DNA of 64,000 nucleotides, taken from positions 151,421 to 215,420 of the forward strand of contig CAJCHZ010000039.1 of assembly GCA_903970165.1 (NCBI GenBank), in the 5' to 3' direction. Position 1 is the stretch's first letter. Every line of letters starts with the position of its first letter. The notes beneath the pieces are model-generated. The model saw only the letters and a list, made by a program, of their open reading frames with translations. It was not told where the DNA came from and did no database searches. This document shows, piece by piece, positions 56,306 through 64,000 of the stretch. The translations under genes were made by a program, and so were the position numbers. The stretch is from Betaproteobacteria bacterium. GTDB taxonomy: Bacteria; Acidobacteriota; Terriglobia; Acidiferrales; UBA7541.

Positions 56306-56936
56306 CTACCGGGTTCTCACCTTCCTCGAAGCGTTTGCCCTCGCAGGATACATCGCTTGCTATATCTGGCGTCTTCAAGCGGGCTACCCAAAGTCCGTGC
56401 TTGTCTTCCCTGTCTGGCTTCTCGTCAGCGCCATCCTCCACCGCGACAATTTCCAAACGCTGGGCTGGCGCGTTGACAACCTGTGGCCGGCGACCCGCCA
56501 GGGAGCCTGGGTTTTCGTCGCCATGGTTGCTCTGACCGCTGGCGTCGGCCTATTGCTTGGGACTTTCCATCGCTTTCCGCATCATTTGGTTGACGCGCGC
56601 CATTTCCTCAACTACGCCGCCTTCTGCGTCTTCCAGCAGGTAGCGCTTAATTCCTACCTCTCGAACCGCCTTCAATATTCCCTCGAATCGCGGCACTGGA
56701 CCGCATTCGTCGCCGCCGCCGTCTTCGCCGCGCTGCACTGGCCAAATCCCGTTCTCGTTCCACTAACCTTCGTCGGAGGCGCGGCAATGAGCTGGCTCTT
56801 CCTGCGCGAGCGCAACATCCTCCCATTAAGCGCCGGTCAAGCCGTCATCGGCACACTTGCGTGGGGGGCATTCCCCGTCATCTGGCACCACGGCATGCGC
56901 GTAGGCCCCGGTTTCTACTCGTTCCATCCGCGTTAA
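56292..56936 (+). CDS. CPBP-like intramembrane protein with altered catalytic motif
   Basis: A 214-residue polytopic protein (six to seven helices) with CPBP/Abi layout: an FxxxH box FAALHWPNP and late QAVIGTLAW. The first motif, normally EExxxR, is here CVFQQVALNSYLSNRL, where both Glu and the Arg are replaced. CPBP proteins are Rce1-like intramembrane proteases; with QQ and N it may have lost protease activity or changed mechanism. ATG 56292 matches the family start; the frame is open from 56262 inside the preceding gene. Confidence 0.7.
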   Translation: MSKTSYRVLTFLEAFALAGYIACYIWRLQAGYPKSVLVFPVWLLVSAILHRDNFQTLGWRVDNLWPATRQGAWVFVAMVALTAGVGLLLGTFHRFPHHLVDARHFLNYAAFCVFQQVALNSYLSNRLQYSLESRHWTAFVAAAVFAALHWPNPVLVPLTFVGGAAMSWLFLRERNILPLSAGQAVIGTLAWGAFPVIWHHGMRVGPGFYSFHPR

Positions 56937-56962
56937 CGCGCTTAACATTCACTTGCACGCAC

Positions 56963-56990
56963 TTGTAGGAGCACTGCATTGCTGCTCCCC
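56963..56990. repeat. Intergenic palindromic element, copy A
   Basis: TGTAGGAGCACTGCATTGC then TGCTCC forms an imperfect stem (GGAGCA/TGCTCC) in the gene-free gap after the CPBP-like gene. A similar element lies at 62381. Confidence 0.35.
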
Positions 56991-57043
56991 TGCTCGGGAG
57001 GATCAATCCGCGCGGACCATCGCGGGGAAAAAAAAATCAAAAC

Positions 57044-58159
57044 TTACAAATTCAAATGACCGTATTTCTCCTCTGTGCTGCGTCCCATTTTTGACAACCG
57101 CTGTTGCCCAGCAGACTTGCTCCACACACCAGGGATCGCCAGCAAGCATTTCGGGCAGGCTCCATCCACCAGCCGATTCTCGATCACCTCGTGCCACGAC
57201 CGGCGTATCAGCAACTCGCCACAACCAGCGCACGCTGTATGCGCTCCATCGCTGTAAATATTTCCTTCATACACATAGTTCAGCCCCACTTCCCGAGCCA
57301 TCGCGCGCGCTCGGTGCAGGGTCTCCGGCGGTGTCCTCGCCTTGTCCCGCAGCTTGAAATCCGGATGAAACGCCGTGAAATGCAGCGGCACATCCGGCCC
57401 GAGCCGCCCCAAAATCCACTCCGCCAGTCTGCGTGTCTCCCCGGCATCATCGTTCAAAGTCGGAATCATCAAATTCGTGATCTCAAACCAGACTTTCGTC
57501 TCATTCTTCAGCCATTCCAGCGTCTCCAGCACGGGCTCCAGATGCGTCAAAGTAATCTTCCCGTAAAAACCCTCCGTAAACGCCTTCAAATCAATGTTCG
57601 CCGCATCCACCTGAGCATAAATATCTCGAAAAGCCTCATGCGTAATGTAGCCATTCGAAACCATCACTGTCTTTAGCCCGTATTCCCGGGCCGCTGCGCA
57701 AATATCAATCACATATTCGCCCCAGATCGTCGGTTCGTTATAGGTAAACGCGATCGAATCGCAACCATGCTGCAACGCCAGCAAAGGCACATCTTCCGCC
57801 GTCACAGCCTGCGAACGCACCTGATCCTGTCGAGACTTCGAAATATCCCAGTTCTGGCAAAAAAAGCACCCCATGTTGCAACCAGCCGTCCCCATGCTAA
57901 ACACACGTGTCCCCGGCAAAAAATGATTCAGCGGCTTCTTTTCAATGGGATCCACTTGCAAGGCAGCCGGCGCTCCATAGCCCAGACTGTACAGCTTTCC
58001 GCCCTGATTCACGCGGATAAAACAAAATCCCGCTTGTCCCGGATGAATACGGCAATGCCGCGGGCATAGGTAGCAGTGCGCGCGCCCGCCGTTCTCCGGC
58101 TCCCACCAGCGTGCTTCGTGCAACCGCATAGTCTTCTGGAGGATCGTCAATTCGCTCAC
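57044..58159 (-). CDS. amrS: AmmeMemoRadiSam system radical SAM enzyme (AmrS)
   Basis: A 371-residue radical SAM protein. The cluster motif is CxxxCxxC at 94-101 (CNMGCFFC), with extra cysteines in the N-terminal CYLCPRHCRIHPGQAGFCFIR that are typical of the PflA-like AmrS family, and a C-terminal CAGCGELLI plus CPKC zinc-ribbon-like end. Family members occur with AmmeMemo proteins (Memo, AMMECR1) in a conserved but poorly defined system; those partners are absent from this window. The enzyme reaction is unknown. Normal length. Confidence 0.88.
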   Translation of the reverse strand: MSELTILQKTMRLHEARWWEPENGGRAHCYLCPRHCRIHPGQAGFCFIRVNQGGKLYSLGYGAPAALQVDPIEKKPLNHFLPGTRVFSMGTAGCNMGCFFCQNWDISKSRQDQVRSQAVTAEDVPLLALQHGCDSIAFTYNEPTIWGEYVIDICAAAREYGLKTVMVSNGYITHEAFRDIYAQVDAANIDLKAFTEGFYGKITLTHLEPVLETLEWLKNETKVWFEITNLMIPTLNDDAGETRRLAEWILGRLGPDVPLHFTAFHPDFKLRDKARTPPETLHRARAMAREVGLNYVYEGNIYSDGAHTACAGCGELLIRRSWHEVIENRLVDGACPKCLLAIPGVWSKSAGQQRLSKMGRSTEEKYGHLNL

Positions 58160-58247
58160 GCGATGACCCTCCTTCCACCGTCAGTATACGCCCGCATCGA
58201 CAAACAACCACGATTCGGACGTTCCGTTTTTTATCGATTTGGTAATG

Positions 58248-58481
58248 CTAGGCGTGCCGTCGCGCGTCTCGCTGGACTCGCCGCCGCTCCGCGGCCCAGT
58301 CCACAAAACTCATCATGTTCGCGCGATACTTCCACGACAGCCGAAGAAATTTCCGTGCGTCCAGATTGGCTGCTTCCGGTCCAAGAAAAGTCTCAAAACG
58401 CCATCGCAAATAAGGACTCTTCCAGGGTTTGAAGCGATACCCGCGTGCAACGTTCCAGTAGTACCCCAGTGTCTTCAACAT
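58248..58481 (-). CDS. Small conserved-looking basic protein
   Basis: A 77-residue frame, rich in Trp, Tyr and Arg (LGYYWNVARGYRFKPWKSPYLRWRFETFLG), unlike shadow frames, with a natural ATG at 58481. No domain recognised, no signal or membrane segment. It lies just upstream (89 bp) of amrS on the same strand. The compact motif-like composition and position support a real gene of unknown function. Confidence 0.55.
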   Translation of the reverse strand: MLKTLGYYWNVARGYRFKPWKSPYLRWRFETFLGPEAANLDARKFLRLSWKYRANMMSFVDWAAERRRVQRDARRHA

Positions 58482-58550
58482 GGTCTTGCACGAGCTCTAT
58501 CTAAAACCAGGTCCCAAGCTTTTTCTTACTTTAATTCCCTCTTCTCGGCC

Positions 58551-59063
58551 CTAATTCCCTCCCAGAGGCGCCGACAAATGCTCATGAACAATCACCCATC
58601 CAGCGGGGCGATGCTCCCAAATCCCGGTATACCGAATCTCTGTTTCCGTGGTCTTACCGTCCTTTGTTTTCTCGGAAAAATGCATGGACACCGTCGTCCA
58701 GGCCACCGTTCCATGCCGTCTCACTTTCAGGTCATTGCCGGCAGTCAGCGTCCCGCTCGTCATATTGTCAAAAAACTCTTTCTTCACGCCGTCGTGATAT
58801 TCCTTCCAGCCGTGGTAAGCGAACGGCGCAATGTCATAGAAAACCAGCCCATCCTCTTGTGCATAAAATCGCGCCGGACTGTCGGCGTTTCCTGTGCTCC
58901 ACGCCGCGCAATAATTGTCAATCAGCTTGCGGAAGGTCGCATCATCTGTGGCTTTCTGCTGCGCCCTAGCTCCCACAAAAGTCAGCAGGCCGCCTGCAAT
59001 CGCCAGCGCGACATACAAAATCCACCGCCAGCGCTCCGCACGTAGAGCTTGCCCGGTTTCCAT
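58551..59063 (-). CDS. NTF2/SnoaL-like secreted protein
   Basis: From ATG 59063 (170 residues) a signal anchor (WRWILYVALAIAGGLLTFVGA) precedes an NTF2-like domain: FRKLIDNYCAAWSTGNADSPARFYAQEDGL (quoted in part), FYDIAPFAYHGWKEYHDG, and GTVAWTTVSMHFSEK. A final WEHRPAGWVIVHEHLS strand fits DUF4440/SnoaL ketosteroid-isomerase-like proteins. Function unknown. The frame is open to 59165 but the added residues have no ribosome site. Confidence 0.8.
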   Translation of the reverse strand: METGQALRAERWRWILYVALAIAGGLLTFVGARAQQKATDDATFRKLIDNYCAAWSTGNADSPARFYAQEDGLVFYDIAPFAYHGWKEYHDGVKKEFFDNMTSGTLTAGNDLKVRRHGTVAWTTVSMHFSEKTKDGKTTETEIRYTGIWEHRPAGWVIVHEHLSAPLGGN

Positions 59064-59359
59064 GTTCAAAACAGTCTCCGTCCCTCGCAAGTTTTGCTCA
59101 ACCAACAGGCTGAAAATCCACCACTTCTTGCCGCCTACCATATGGTGTGTCAGTAGAAATAGCAAGAGGGAGCTGGGGTCTTCTCAGAACAAGCCCCGGC
59201 TCCTCTTCCCGGTACAACGTTCCGGCACAACGCCATTCTCGCCGATGCCAGTCGCCATTCGCCGGTAATTCCGCCCCGCTCGCCGAATACCCAATGCACC
59301 CCTCCGCGGCGCCTCGTAATCTGCCCATGGTCAGAGAACAGTCCGACCAGGGGGCGCAC

Positions 59360-59725
59360 ATGGCCGCAAACAAACCAGCCGCAAACACAGAACGACGCTA
59401 CATCGCAAAAGCCTTGATAATCTTGGGCTTGGCGTTCCTTTTGGCCGATCTCGCGTTCCTGGCACCGTCCTTCGAACCACTCCTCGATAGCGCCAGCCAC
59501 GGTCTCTCCAGCCTGATTCCAACCGTCGGTCTCTCCATTCTCCAGGCTGCTCGCGTCATCCTCCTGCAGCAGATAGACTACGTCTCTATAATCTCTCGTA
59601 TCTTGGTATTATTCTCGGCGCTCGCCCTTATGGTGATTGGCGGCATTCTTTGGGATAGGCGCTCAACCGAAGTTGCTCCACGCGACGCACAGATCTACAT
59701 CGTTTCGTTCGGGGGAGACAATTAA
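59360..59725 (+). CDS. Small two-helix membrane protein
   Basis: A 121-residue protein with hydrophobic helices at about 16-35 and 86-107 and a region between (LSSLIPTVGLSILQAARVILLQQ) that may be amphipathic. No known domain. ATG 59360 is one option, with an upstream ATG at 59327 in frame. Its TAA overlaps the next ATG (TAATG), so it is coupled to the LiaF-like gene and is the first member of a four-gene operon with a LytS/LytTR pair. Confidence 0.65.
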   Translation: MAANKPAANTERRYIAKALIILGLAFLLADLAFLAPSFEPLLDSASHGLSSLIPTVGLSILQAARVILLQQIDYVSIISRILVLFSALALMVIGGILWDRRSTEVAPRDAQIYIVSFGGDN

Positions 59726-60528
59726 TGGGCCGGCAGCATGATCCGCGCGAACCAAAGATAGTAGGACCCAAGGTCCTGCTGCTCGGTGACTTCCGCTGGG
59801 GTTTTATCTGGGGCCTCATCGTCGTTTCTATCGGCGTGGCGCTGCTTCTGAGCAACTTGAATATCCTCCCTTTCGGTGAGGTCTACCGCTTCTGGCCCCT
59901 GCTGATCGTCATCTTCGGCGTAATGAACATGACCACGCAAAATGGCCGCAGTTTCGGATTCATTTGCATCATTGCCGGACTGCTTCTTCAGACGGACAAA
60001 CTTGGCTTGATTCACCTCACCTTCGCGGCTATCTGGCCTCTGGCAATCATCGCCGTCGGCGTGCTTCTGATCTGGGGGTCCCTCGAATCTCGCTTCCTGG
60101 CCTTCAAAAAGGCCGGGATCAACTGGACCGATCCCGATGCCGTCAAGGCTTTTCGCGAACAAATGAACCAGGCCAACAATGATCCTCTGTCCTTCAATGC
60201 CATGGCTGTCTTCTCCGGCTGCGAGCGCCGTTACTCCGGCCAACACTTCCAGGGCGGCAGAGTCAATTGCATTTTCGGCGGCGTCGAGCTGGACTTCAGC
60301 GAGGCAGATATGGACGACGAGGCTATCCTCGAAGTTAGCTGCATCTTCGGCGGCGTCGAAATCCGCGTCCCGGAAACGTGGTACGTCGAGTCTCGCAGCC
60401 TCCCCCTCTTTGGCGCGCTTGAGGACAAGACCCGCCAGACCAAAATCGACGACTCCGTCGGCGGCAAGCGAAAGACACTCATCGTCACGGGCCAGATCGT
60501 CTTCGGAGGCGTCGAGATTAGAAACTAA
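59725..60528 (+). CDS. LiaF-like membrane protein (cell-wall stress type)
   Basis: A 267-residue protein: four N-terminal helices (WGLIVVSIGVALLLSNLNILPFGEVYRFWPLLIV quoted in part; further helices to about 118) and a C-terminal beta-rich 'toastrack' with IFGGVELDFSEADMD, IFGGVEIRVPETWYV and IVFGGVEIRN repeats. In Firmicutes, LiaF inhibits the LiaRS cell-envelope stress system. Here the downstream kinase is of LytS type, so an analogous inhibitor or sensor role is inferred only. Confidence 0.82.
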   Translation: MGRQHDPREPKIVGPKVLLLGDFRWGFIWGLIVVSIGVALLLSNLNILPFGEVYRFWPLLIVIFGVMNMTTQNGRSFGFICIIAGLLLQTDKLGLIHLTFAAIWPLAIIAVGVLLIWGSLESRFLAFKKAGINWTDPDAVKAFREQMNQANNDPLSFNAMAVFSGCERRYSGQHFQGGRVNCIFGGVELDFSEADMDDEAILEVSCIFGGVEIRVPETWYVESRSLPLFGALEDKTRQTKIDDSVGGKRKTLIVTGQIVFGGVEIRN

Positions 60529-60537
60529 GCCAGCTCA

Positions 60538-61608
60538 ATGCATCCACTCCTCAAACCCATCAGCCGTTACGTCATCTACTTGTCCGCTTGGTCCCCAATA
60601 GCCGGAATCCTCATCGCTTTAATGGCCGTCCCGGGCAAGCTCGGTTGGTGGAATGCCTCCGTTCTCATCATTCCGCTTTGCCTGATCTACCAGTTCGTCT
60701 GTCTTTCCGCATGGTACATGTGCAAGGCCGCGCCACTGAAAAACGCTCCCGTTCTGCGCACCCGGGTCATGCACCTGGCCGCGGCCGTCACGATCAGCTT
60801 CCTGTGGGTCGAACTCGCCCGCCTTCTCGCTTACAGTCTCGCGCAGCTGCCCTCGTTCCAAGGCCTCGATGAGCTCTTCAAGCCGCAAGTCCCGGTCCTC
60901 TTCGGCCTGGGTTTCCTCCTCTATCTGCTTTCCGTCGCTGCTCACTATGTAATTCTGGCGCTCGAGGATTCCAGCAAAGCGGAGGCTCGCGTTCTGGAAA
61001 CAAGCATCTTCGCGCGCGACGCCGAGTTGAAAGCCCTCAAAGCCCAGGTGAATCCCCACTTTCTTTTTAACAGCCTCAACTCCATCAGCGCGCTCACCAG
61101 TGTGGATCCCGCAAGAGCTCGCGAAATGTGCATTCTTCTCGCCGAATTTCTCCGCATGACCCTGGGCCTTGGCGAAAAAACCAGTGTCCCTCTTTCCGAA
61201 GAGCTCTCCCTCCTCCATCGCTATCTCGCTATCGAAAAAGTTCGCTTCGGCTCTCGCCTTCAAATGGAAGAAGATATGAAAGAAGTCTCCAGCGCCATCC
61301 AATTGCCGCCTCTTCTTCTGCAGCCGCTCGTTGAGAACGCCGTCACCCACGGCATTGCCAATCTCCCCGAAGGCGGCACGGTGCGGCTCTCTGGCCACGG
61401 CGACAACGGCCGCGTTTCCCTGGCGGTCGAAAATACCTTCGACGCTGAATCCACACCCACGCACAAGGGCGGTCTGGGCCTCAAAAATGTCCGCCAACGT
61501 CTCGAAGCCCGTTACGGCAAAGACGCAAATATGAGGGTCAGCGCTGAAAATGGAAAATTTAAGGTGGAGTTGTCTTTTCCATCCGAGGTAACAGAGGTAA
61601 AGGGCTAA
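60538..61608 (+). CDS. LytS-type sensor histidine kinase
   Basis: A 356-residue kinase: four membrane helices (about 10-35, 42-60, 78-100, 120-145), then a short linker and the HisK_5 motif QVNPHFLFNSLNSISALTS with the phosphorylated His, followed by an ATPase with NAVTHG (N box), GGTVRLSG and GLGLKNVRQRLEARYG (G box, quoted in part). It probably phosphorylates the LytTR regulator that follows by 5 bp. No extracellular sensing domain, so it may sense membrane or LiaF state. Confidence 0.92.
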   Translation: MHPLLKPISRYVIYLSAWSPIAGILIALMAVPGKLGWWNASVLIIPLCLIYQFVCLSAWYMCKAAPLKNAPVLRTRVMHLAAAVTISFLWVELARLLAYSLAQLPSFQGLDELFKPQVPVLFGLGFLLYLLSVAAHYVILALEDSSKAEARVLETSIFARDAELKALKAQVNPHFLFNSLNSISALTSVDPARAREMCILLAEFLRMTLGLGEKTSVPLSEELSLLHRYLAIEKVRFGSRLQMEEDMKEVSSAIQLPPLLLQPLVENAVTHGIANLPEGGTVRLSGHGDNGRVSLAVENTFDAESTPTHKGGLGLKNVRQRLEARYGKDANMRVSAENGKFKVELSFPSEVTEVKG

Positions 61609-61613
61609 GCGCC

Positions 61614-62369
61614 ATGGTCGAAAAGAAAATTCGCGCCCTGATTGTTGATGACGAAGATCTCGCCCGCCTCGTTCTTCGAGAACTAGTCCAATCGCATCCC
61701 GAAATCGAAGTCGCCGCCGAATGTGGCAACGGCTTTGAAGCCGTAAAAGCTGTTGCCGAACACAAACCCGATCTCATTTTTCTCGACGTCCAAATGCCCA
61801 AACTCTCCGGCTTCGACGTCCTCGAACTAATCGGCACAGAAACCGCCGTGATCTTCATTACCGCTTACGATCAATACGCCATGCGTGCCTTCGAAGTCCA
61901 CGCCGTGGATTATCTTCTGAAACCCATTGGCCGCGATCGCTTCGAGGCCGCCCTCGAACGCGCCAAATCCCGCCTCGGCGACAAACTTCCCCCGGCTGCC
62001 GATCTGGCCGCGGCCGCCCGCGCTCCAAAACAATTCCTCGAACGCATCGTAGTCCGCGACGGCACCCGCGTCACACTCATCCCGGCTGCAAAACTCGACT
62101 ACGCCGAAGCCCAGGATGATTACGTAGCACTCGCCAGTGAGGGCAAAAAGCACTTAAAGCAACAAACGATCGCAAGCCTCGAGGCCTGCCTCGATCCGGA
62201 CCGTTTCGTCCGCATCCATCGCTCTTACCTTCTGAATTTCGAACGTGTAGTCCGCATCGAGCCCTACACCAAGGACAGCCGCATCGCCATCCTCGCCGAC
62301 GGCACGCGCCTGCCAGTCAGCAAATCCGGCTACGCCCGCCTAAAAACCCTCCTCGATCAGCGCAATTAA
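61614..62369 (+). CDS. LytTR-family response regulator
   Basis: A 251-residue regulator: receiver with Asp58 in LIFLDVQMPKLSG and DDED pocket (12-15), a linker to about 140, then a LytTR DNA-binding domain (FLERIVVRDGTRVTLIP, DYVALASEGKKHLKQQTIASLE, FVRIHRSYLLNFERVVRIE, all quoted in part). LytTR domains bind paired TACA-like half-sites upstream of membrane and cell-wall genes. It is the last gene of the operon, and a palindromic repeat follows it. Confidence 0.93.
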   Translation: MVEKKIRALIVDDEDLARLVLRELVQSHPEIEVAAECGNGFEAVKAVAEHKPDLIFLDVQMPKLSGFDVLELIGTETAVIFITAYDQYAMRAFEVHAVDYLLKPIGRDRFEAALERAKSRLGDKLPPAADLAAAARAPKQFLERIVVRDGTRVTLIPAAKLDYAEAQDDYVALASEGKKHLKQQTIASLEACLDPDRFVRIHRSYLLNFERVVRIEPYTKDSRIAILADGTRLPVSKSGYARLKTLLDQRN

Positions 62370-62380
62370 CCGGCCGTCTC

Positions 62381-62407
62381 CTGTAGGGGCACAGCACTGC
62401 GTTGCCC
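62381..62407. repeat. Intergenic palindromic element, copy B
   Basis: TGTAGGGGCACAGCACTGC with TTGCCC, similar to copy A at 56963 (TGTAGGRGCAC shared). Both lie in gaps after + strand genes. Possibly a dispersed repeat family. Confidence 0.35.
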
Positions 62408-62447
62408 GACTTACCCAGGCGCAAACAATCAATCTGCTCTCTAGGAA

Positions 62448-63056
62448 TTACAAGACGGCCAGGTCGTTCCCCGCATCGTCGTTAAAATAGATCTCGTAAG
62501 AGTCCGGCAATGCTTTCTGGTCATCTGAAATGCTCGTCTGCCGATCCGAACTATCCTTCAAAGCCATCCGTCGCTCGACATGTGCCGCGACGACATCAAT
62601 TTCATCTATGGCCGGCCTGCGACTACCAGGGTGTGGAACACGGTCAACAGACACTCGATGCTTCAGAATCATCACTTCTAAATTGCCGCCGCTCTTTCTG
62701 ATGAAGTAGGTCGTGGTTGTCTCGTCCCCCTCTTTGGAATGAAGCATAACTCCCAGGTAGGACGGTTTCTTTAGCTTCCATTGCTGCCACAACCAGGCGC
62801 GAGCTTCAGTAAATACCGAGTCGGGATTCTCTCCAGCTTCTTGAATTACTGGCGCTCGTGTCTCAAAGTCAGAAAGGTTGCGCGGGATTTCTTCGCCGAT
62901 GGGCTGGGATGTGCGCCTTGCTGGCTGGTACTTTTGTCCATCAAAGTTGTATCGATTTTCGAAAGAACGAACAGCCGTGTAAGCGACGATCTTGATGTCT
63001 GGCAGGCCGTCGCTTTTTGCACTAAGAAGTTCAAGATCGTGGGCCGCGACACTCAC
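62448..63056 (-). pseudogene. Secreted hypothetical protein, C-terminal part (likely frameshifted from 63053-63454)
   Basis: A 202-residue frame starting GTG 63056. It begins SVAAHDLELLSAKSDGLPDIKIV, which is a mid-protein segment and not a natural N-terminus, and continues through YNFDGQKYQPARRTSQPIGEE. It overlaps the upstream frame by 4 bp (GTGA) and fits as its continuation. A single-base indel near 63056-63070 would join them into a ~330-residue protein. Otherwise it is translationally coupled. The domain is unknown. Confidence 0.55.
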
Positions 63057-63454
63057 CAGAGGGCCCAGGAATTCGAAGTACGCTGAAAGATCCAGAACGG
63101 ATTGATGTTTGCGCCCCGCCTCACCCTCGCGCCCATTACAACGAAAAGCGCTCCCCGAGATTGCCCGAGATCTTGCTCAGCGGCGGTGAACCAGTCTGCG
63201 GGAAGTTGCTCAGGAGAGAGCTGCTCGTATTTGCGTGGGTTGAGGACGTGTCGGTCGCTGGCTAGCAAATTACGGACACACTCCGGTAGTGGCACCGCTC
63301 CCGGAAACTTATCGTCTTCTGCGCTGAATGATGCTGGGGGATGTGAAGGTATCTCCTGTGATTGTTGCGCGGTCGCACGGAGCGGCGTCAGTAGAAGGGA
63401 TGGGAGAAGAAGAATGCGGCTTCCTCTGAGCAAAACGAGATGCATCCGATTCAT
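63053..63454 (-). pseudogene. Secreted hypothetical protein, N-terminal part
   Basis: A 133-residue frame with signal peptide (RILLLPSLLLTPLRATAQ) and the pattern PECVRNLLASD, AADWFTAAEQDLG, FVVMGARVRRGANINPFWIF. This resembles a family of acidobacterial secreted proteins that continue with a strand-rich C-terminus; the frame stops at TGA 63053, directly after WIFQRTSNSW. The continuing segment appears in the next frame. Whether the break is natural or a sequencing error is unknown. Confidence 0.6.
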
Positions 63455-63464
63455 CGTATTGTTT

Positions 63465-64000
63465 CTAATTCATCCGCCGCACCCAAATCCTCGACGTCGC
63501 CGGCTTCCCCAAATGCATAGTCCTTCCCTCCGACCGCAACGTCATCGTCTCGTCATACTCTTTCTTCAAAACTTCCACCCTGGTCGAAGGCCGCAACCGC
63601 AACCCCTCCAAAAATTCCAAAAACTGCCCGTCCTTCTCATAAACGCAAAGAATCTCCGCATTCTCATCCGCCCGCAAATCCGCCAAAAGCACCGCCCCCT
63701 GGCTCCTCAGTTTCGCAACTCCGCCCCGCATCGGCACTCCATGCGGGCAAGTTTTCATATTCCCAAAACGCTTCAGTAGCAGCGCCTCAACTTCCGGCGA
63801 AATCCCATGCTCCAGCCGCTCTGCCTCGTCGTGAGCCTTCGCCCAGTTCAGTCCAATCACTTCCGTAAGCAGCATTTCCGCCAACTGATGCCGCAGCGCC
63901 AGCCTCTCTGCCACAGTTCGCCCTTTGCGCGTCAGATCAATCCGTCCGCTGCGCTCCACGCGAACGTGCCCATCTCGCGTCATCCGCTTCAGCGCCGCCG
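63465..64000 (-). CDS. DtxR/MntR-family metal-dependent regulator (5' end outside window)
   Basis: The frame is open to the window edge, so the N-terminal helix-turn-helix is mostly missing. Visible are AALKRMTRDGHVRVERSGRIDLTRKGRTVAERLALRHQLAEMLL (quoted in part), the metal-binding dimerisation region GLNWAKAHDEAERLEHGIS with His and Glu, CPHGVPM, and a C-terminal SH3-like domain ending LGKPATSRIWVRR. DtxR-type proteins repress iron or manganese uptake when metal-bound. The adjacent frameshifted gene is 10 bp away. Confidence 0.88.
   Translation of the reverse strand, partial: AALKRMTRDGHVRVERSGRIDLTRKGRTVAERLALRHQLAEMLLTEVIGLNWAKAHDEAERLEHGISPEVEALLLKRFGNMKTCPHGVPMRGGVAKLRSQGAVLLADLRADENAEILCVYEKDGQFLEFLEGLRLRPSTRVEVLKKEYDETMTLRSEGRTMHLGKPATSRIWVRRMN

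Overview
The window reads as chromosomal DNA of a soil-type Acidobacteriota (Terriglobia-like) bacterium. The support is gene content, not a phylogeny: an 'orphan' duplicated MacB/FtsX permease (ADOP), a Ser/Thr kinase fused to a TolB-like domain and TPRs, a two-component-propeller histidine kinase, Sel1/TPR/NHL repeat proteins, and moderately GC-rich coding sequence with many GTG and TTG starts. Both window edges cut genes: a TPR protein at the left and a DtxR-type regulator at the right.

Layout. 0-8.5 kb, mostly + strand: TPR fragment, agmatine deiminase, GlsB-like membrane protein, RNase J, a lipoprotein, DUF169 protein, SDR oxidoreductase, pirin and a ComEA-like lipoprotein. 8.5-13.5 kb, - strand: ADOP permease, dienelactone hydrolase, and an ECF sigma factor overlapping a double-VOC protein. 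13.6-20.8 kb, + strand: PAF-acetylhydrolase-like protein, aldehyde dehydrogenase, GNAT, UppP and FtsK/SpoIIIE. A tRNA-Phe(GAA) gene at 20.9 kb is followed by an accessory stretch (21.2-24.5 kb): DUF998 protein, a pRiA4b-ORF3-like gene broken by one in-frame TGA, an NHL fragment, an IS110 fragment and a HigBA toxin-antitoxin pair with a palindrome inside its promoter.

The most notable system is at 24.46-27.34 kb (- strand): a family 2A encapsulin shell gene overlapping, by 14 bp, a cysteine desulfurase with a ~243-residue proline/alanine-rich N-terminal extension, the known signature of cargo loaded into this sulfur-related protein compartment. The extension holds three copies of a short LxxxxxE helix motif and a tandem module repeating at a fixed 77-residue offset. 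The class is known; the repeat architecture and a terminator-like hairpin in the shell leader merit attention.

28-38 kb: serine hydrolase, Sel1 membrane protein, then an aromatic-degradation block. pobA and pcaC diverge from pcaHG, so 4-hydroxybenzoate goes to protocatechuate and on to ring cleavage. Next to it is a tight operon of acetoacetyl-CoA-synthetase-like ligase, amidohydrolase and MetE-like protein. 38-44 kb: complete tripartite RND efflux operon. 44-50.6 kb: ECF sigma factor, DoxX protein, and an operon of GH16-like lipoprotein, propeller histidine kinase and NarL-type regulator.

50.7-64 kb: Ser/Thr kinase-TPR protein, type II NADH dehydrogenase, a CPBP-like membrane protein lacking the usual catalytic glutamates, the AmrS-type radical SAM enzyme, a four-gene operon (small membrane protein, LiaF-like protein, LytS-type kinase, LytTR regulator), a gene apparently split by a frameshift, and the DtxR-type regulator. 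No CRISPR array, prophage or intact insertion sequence was seen.
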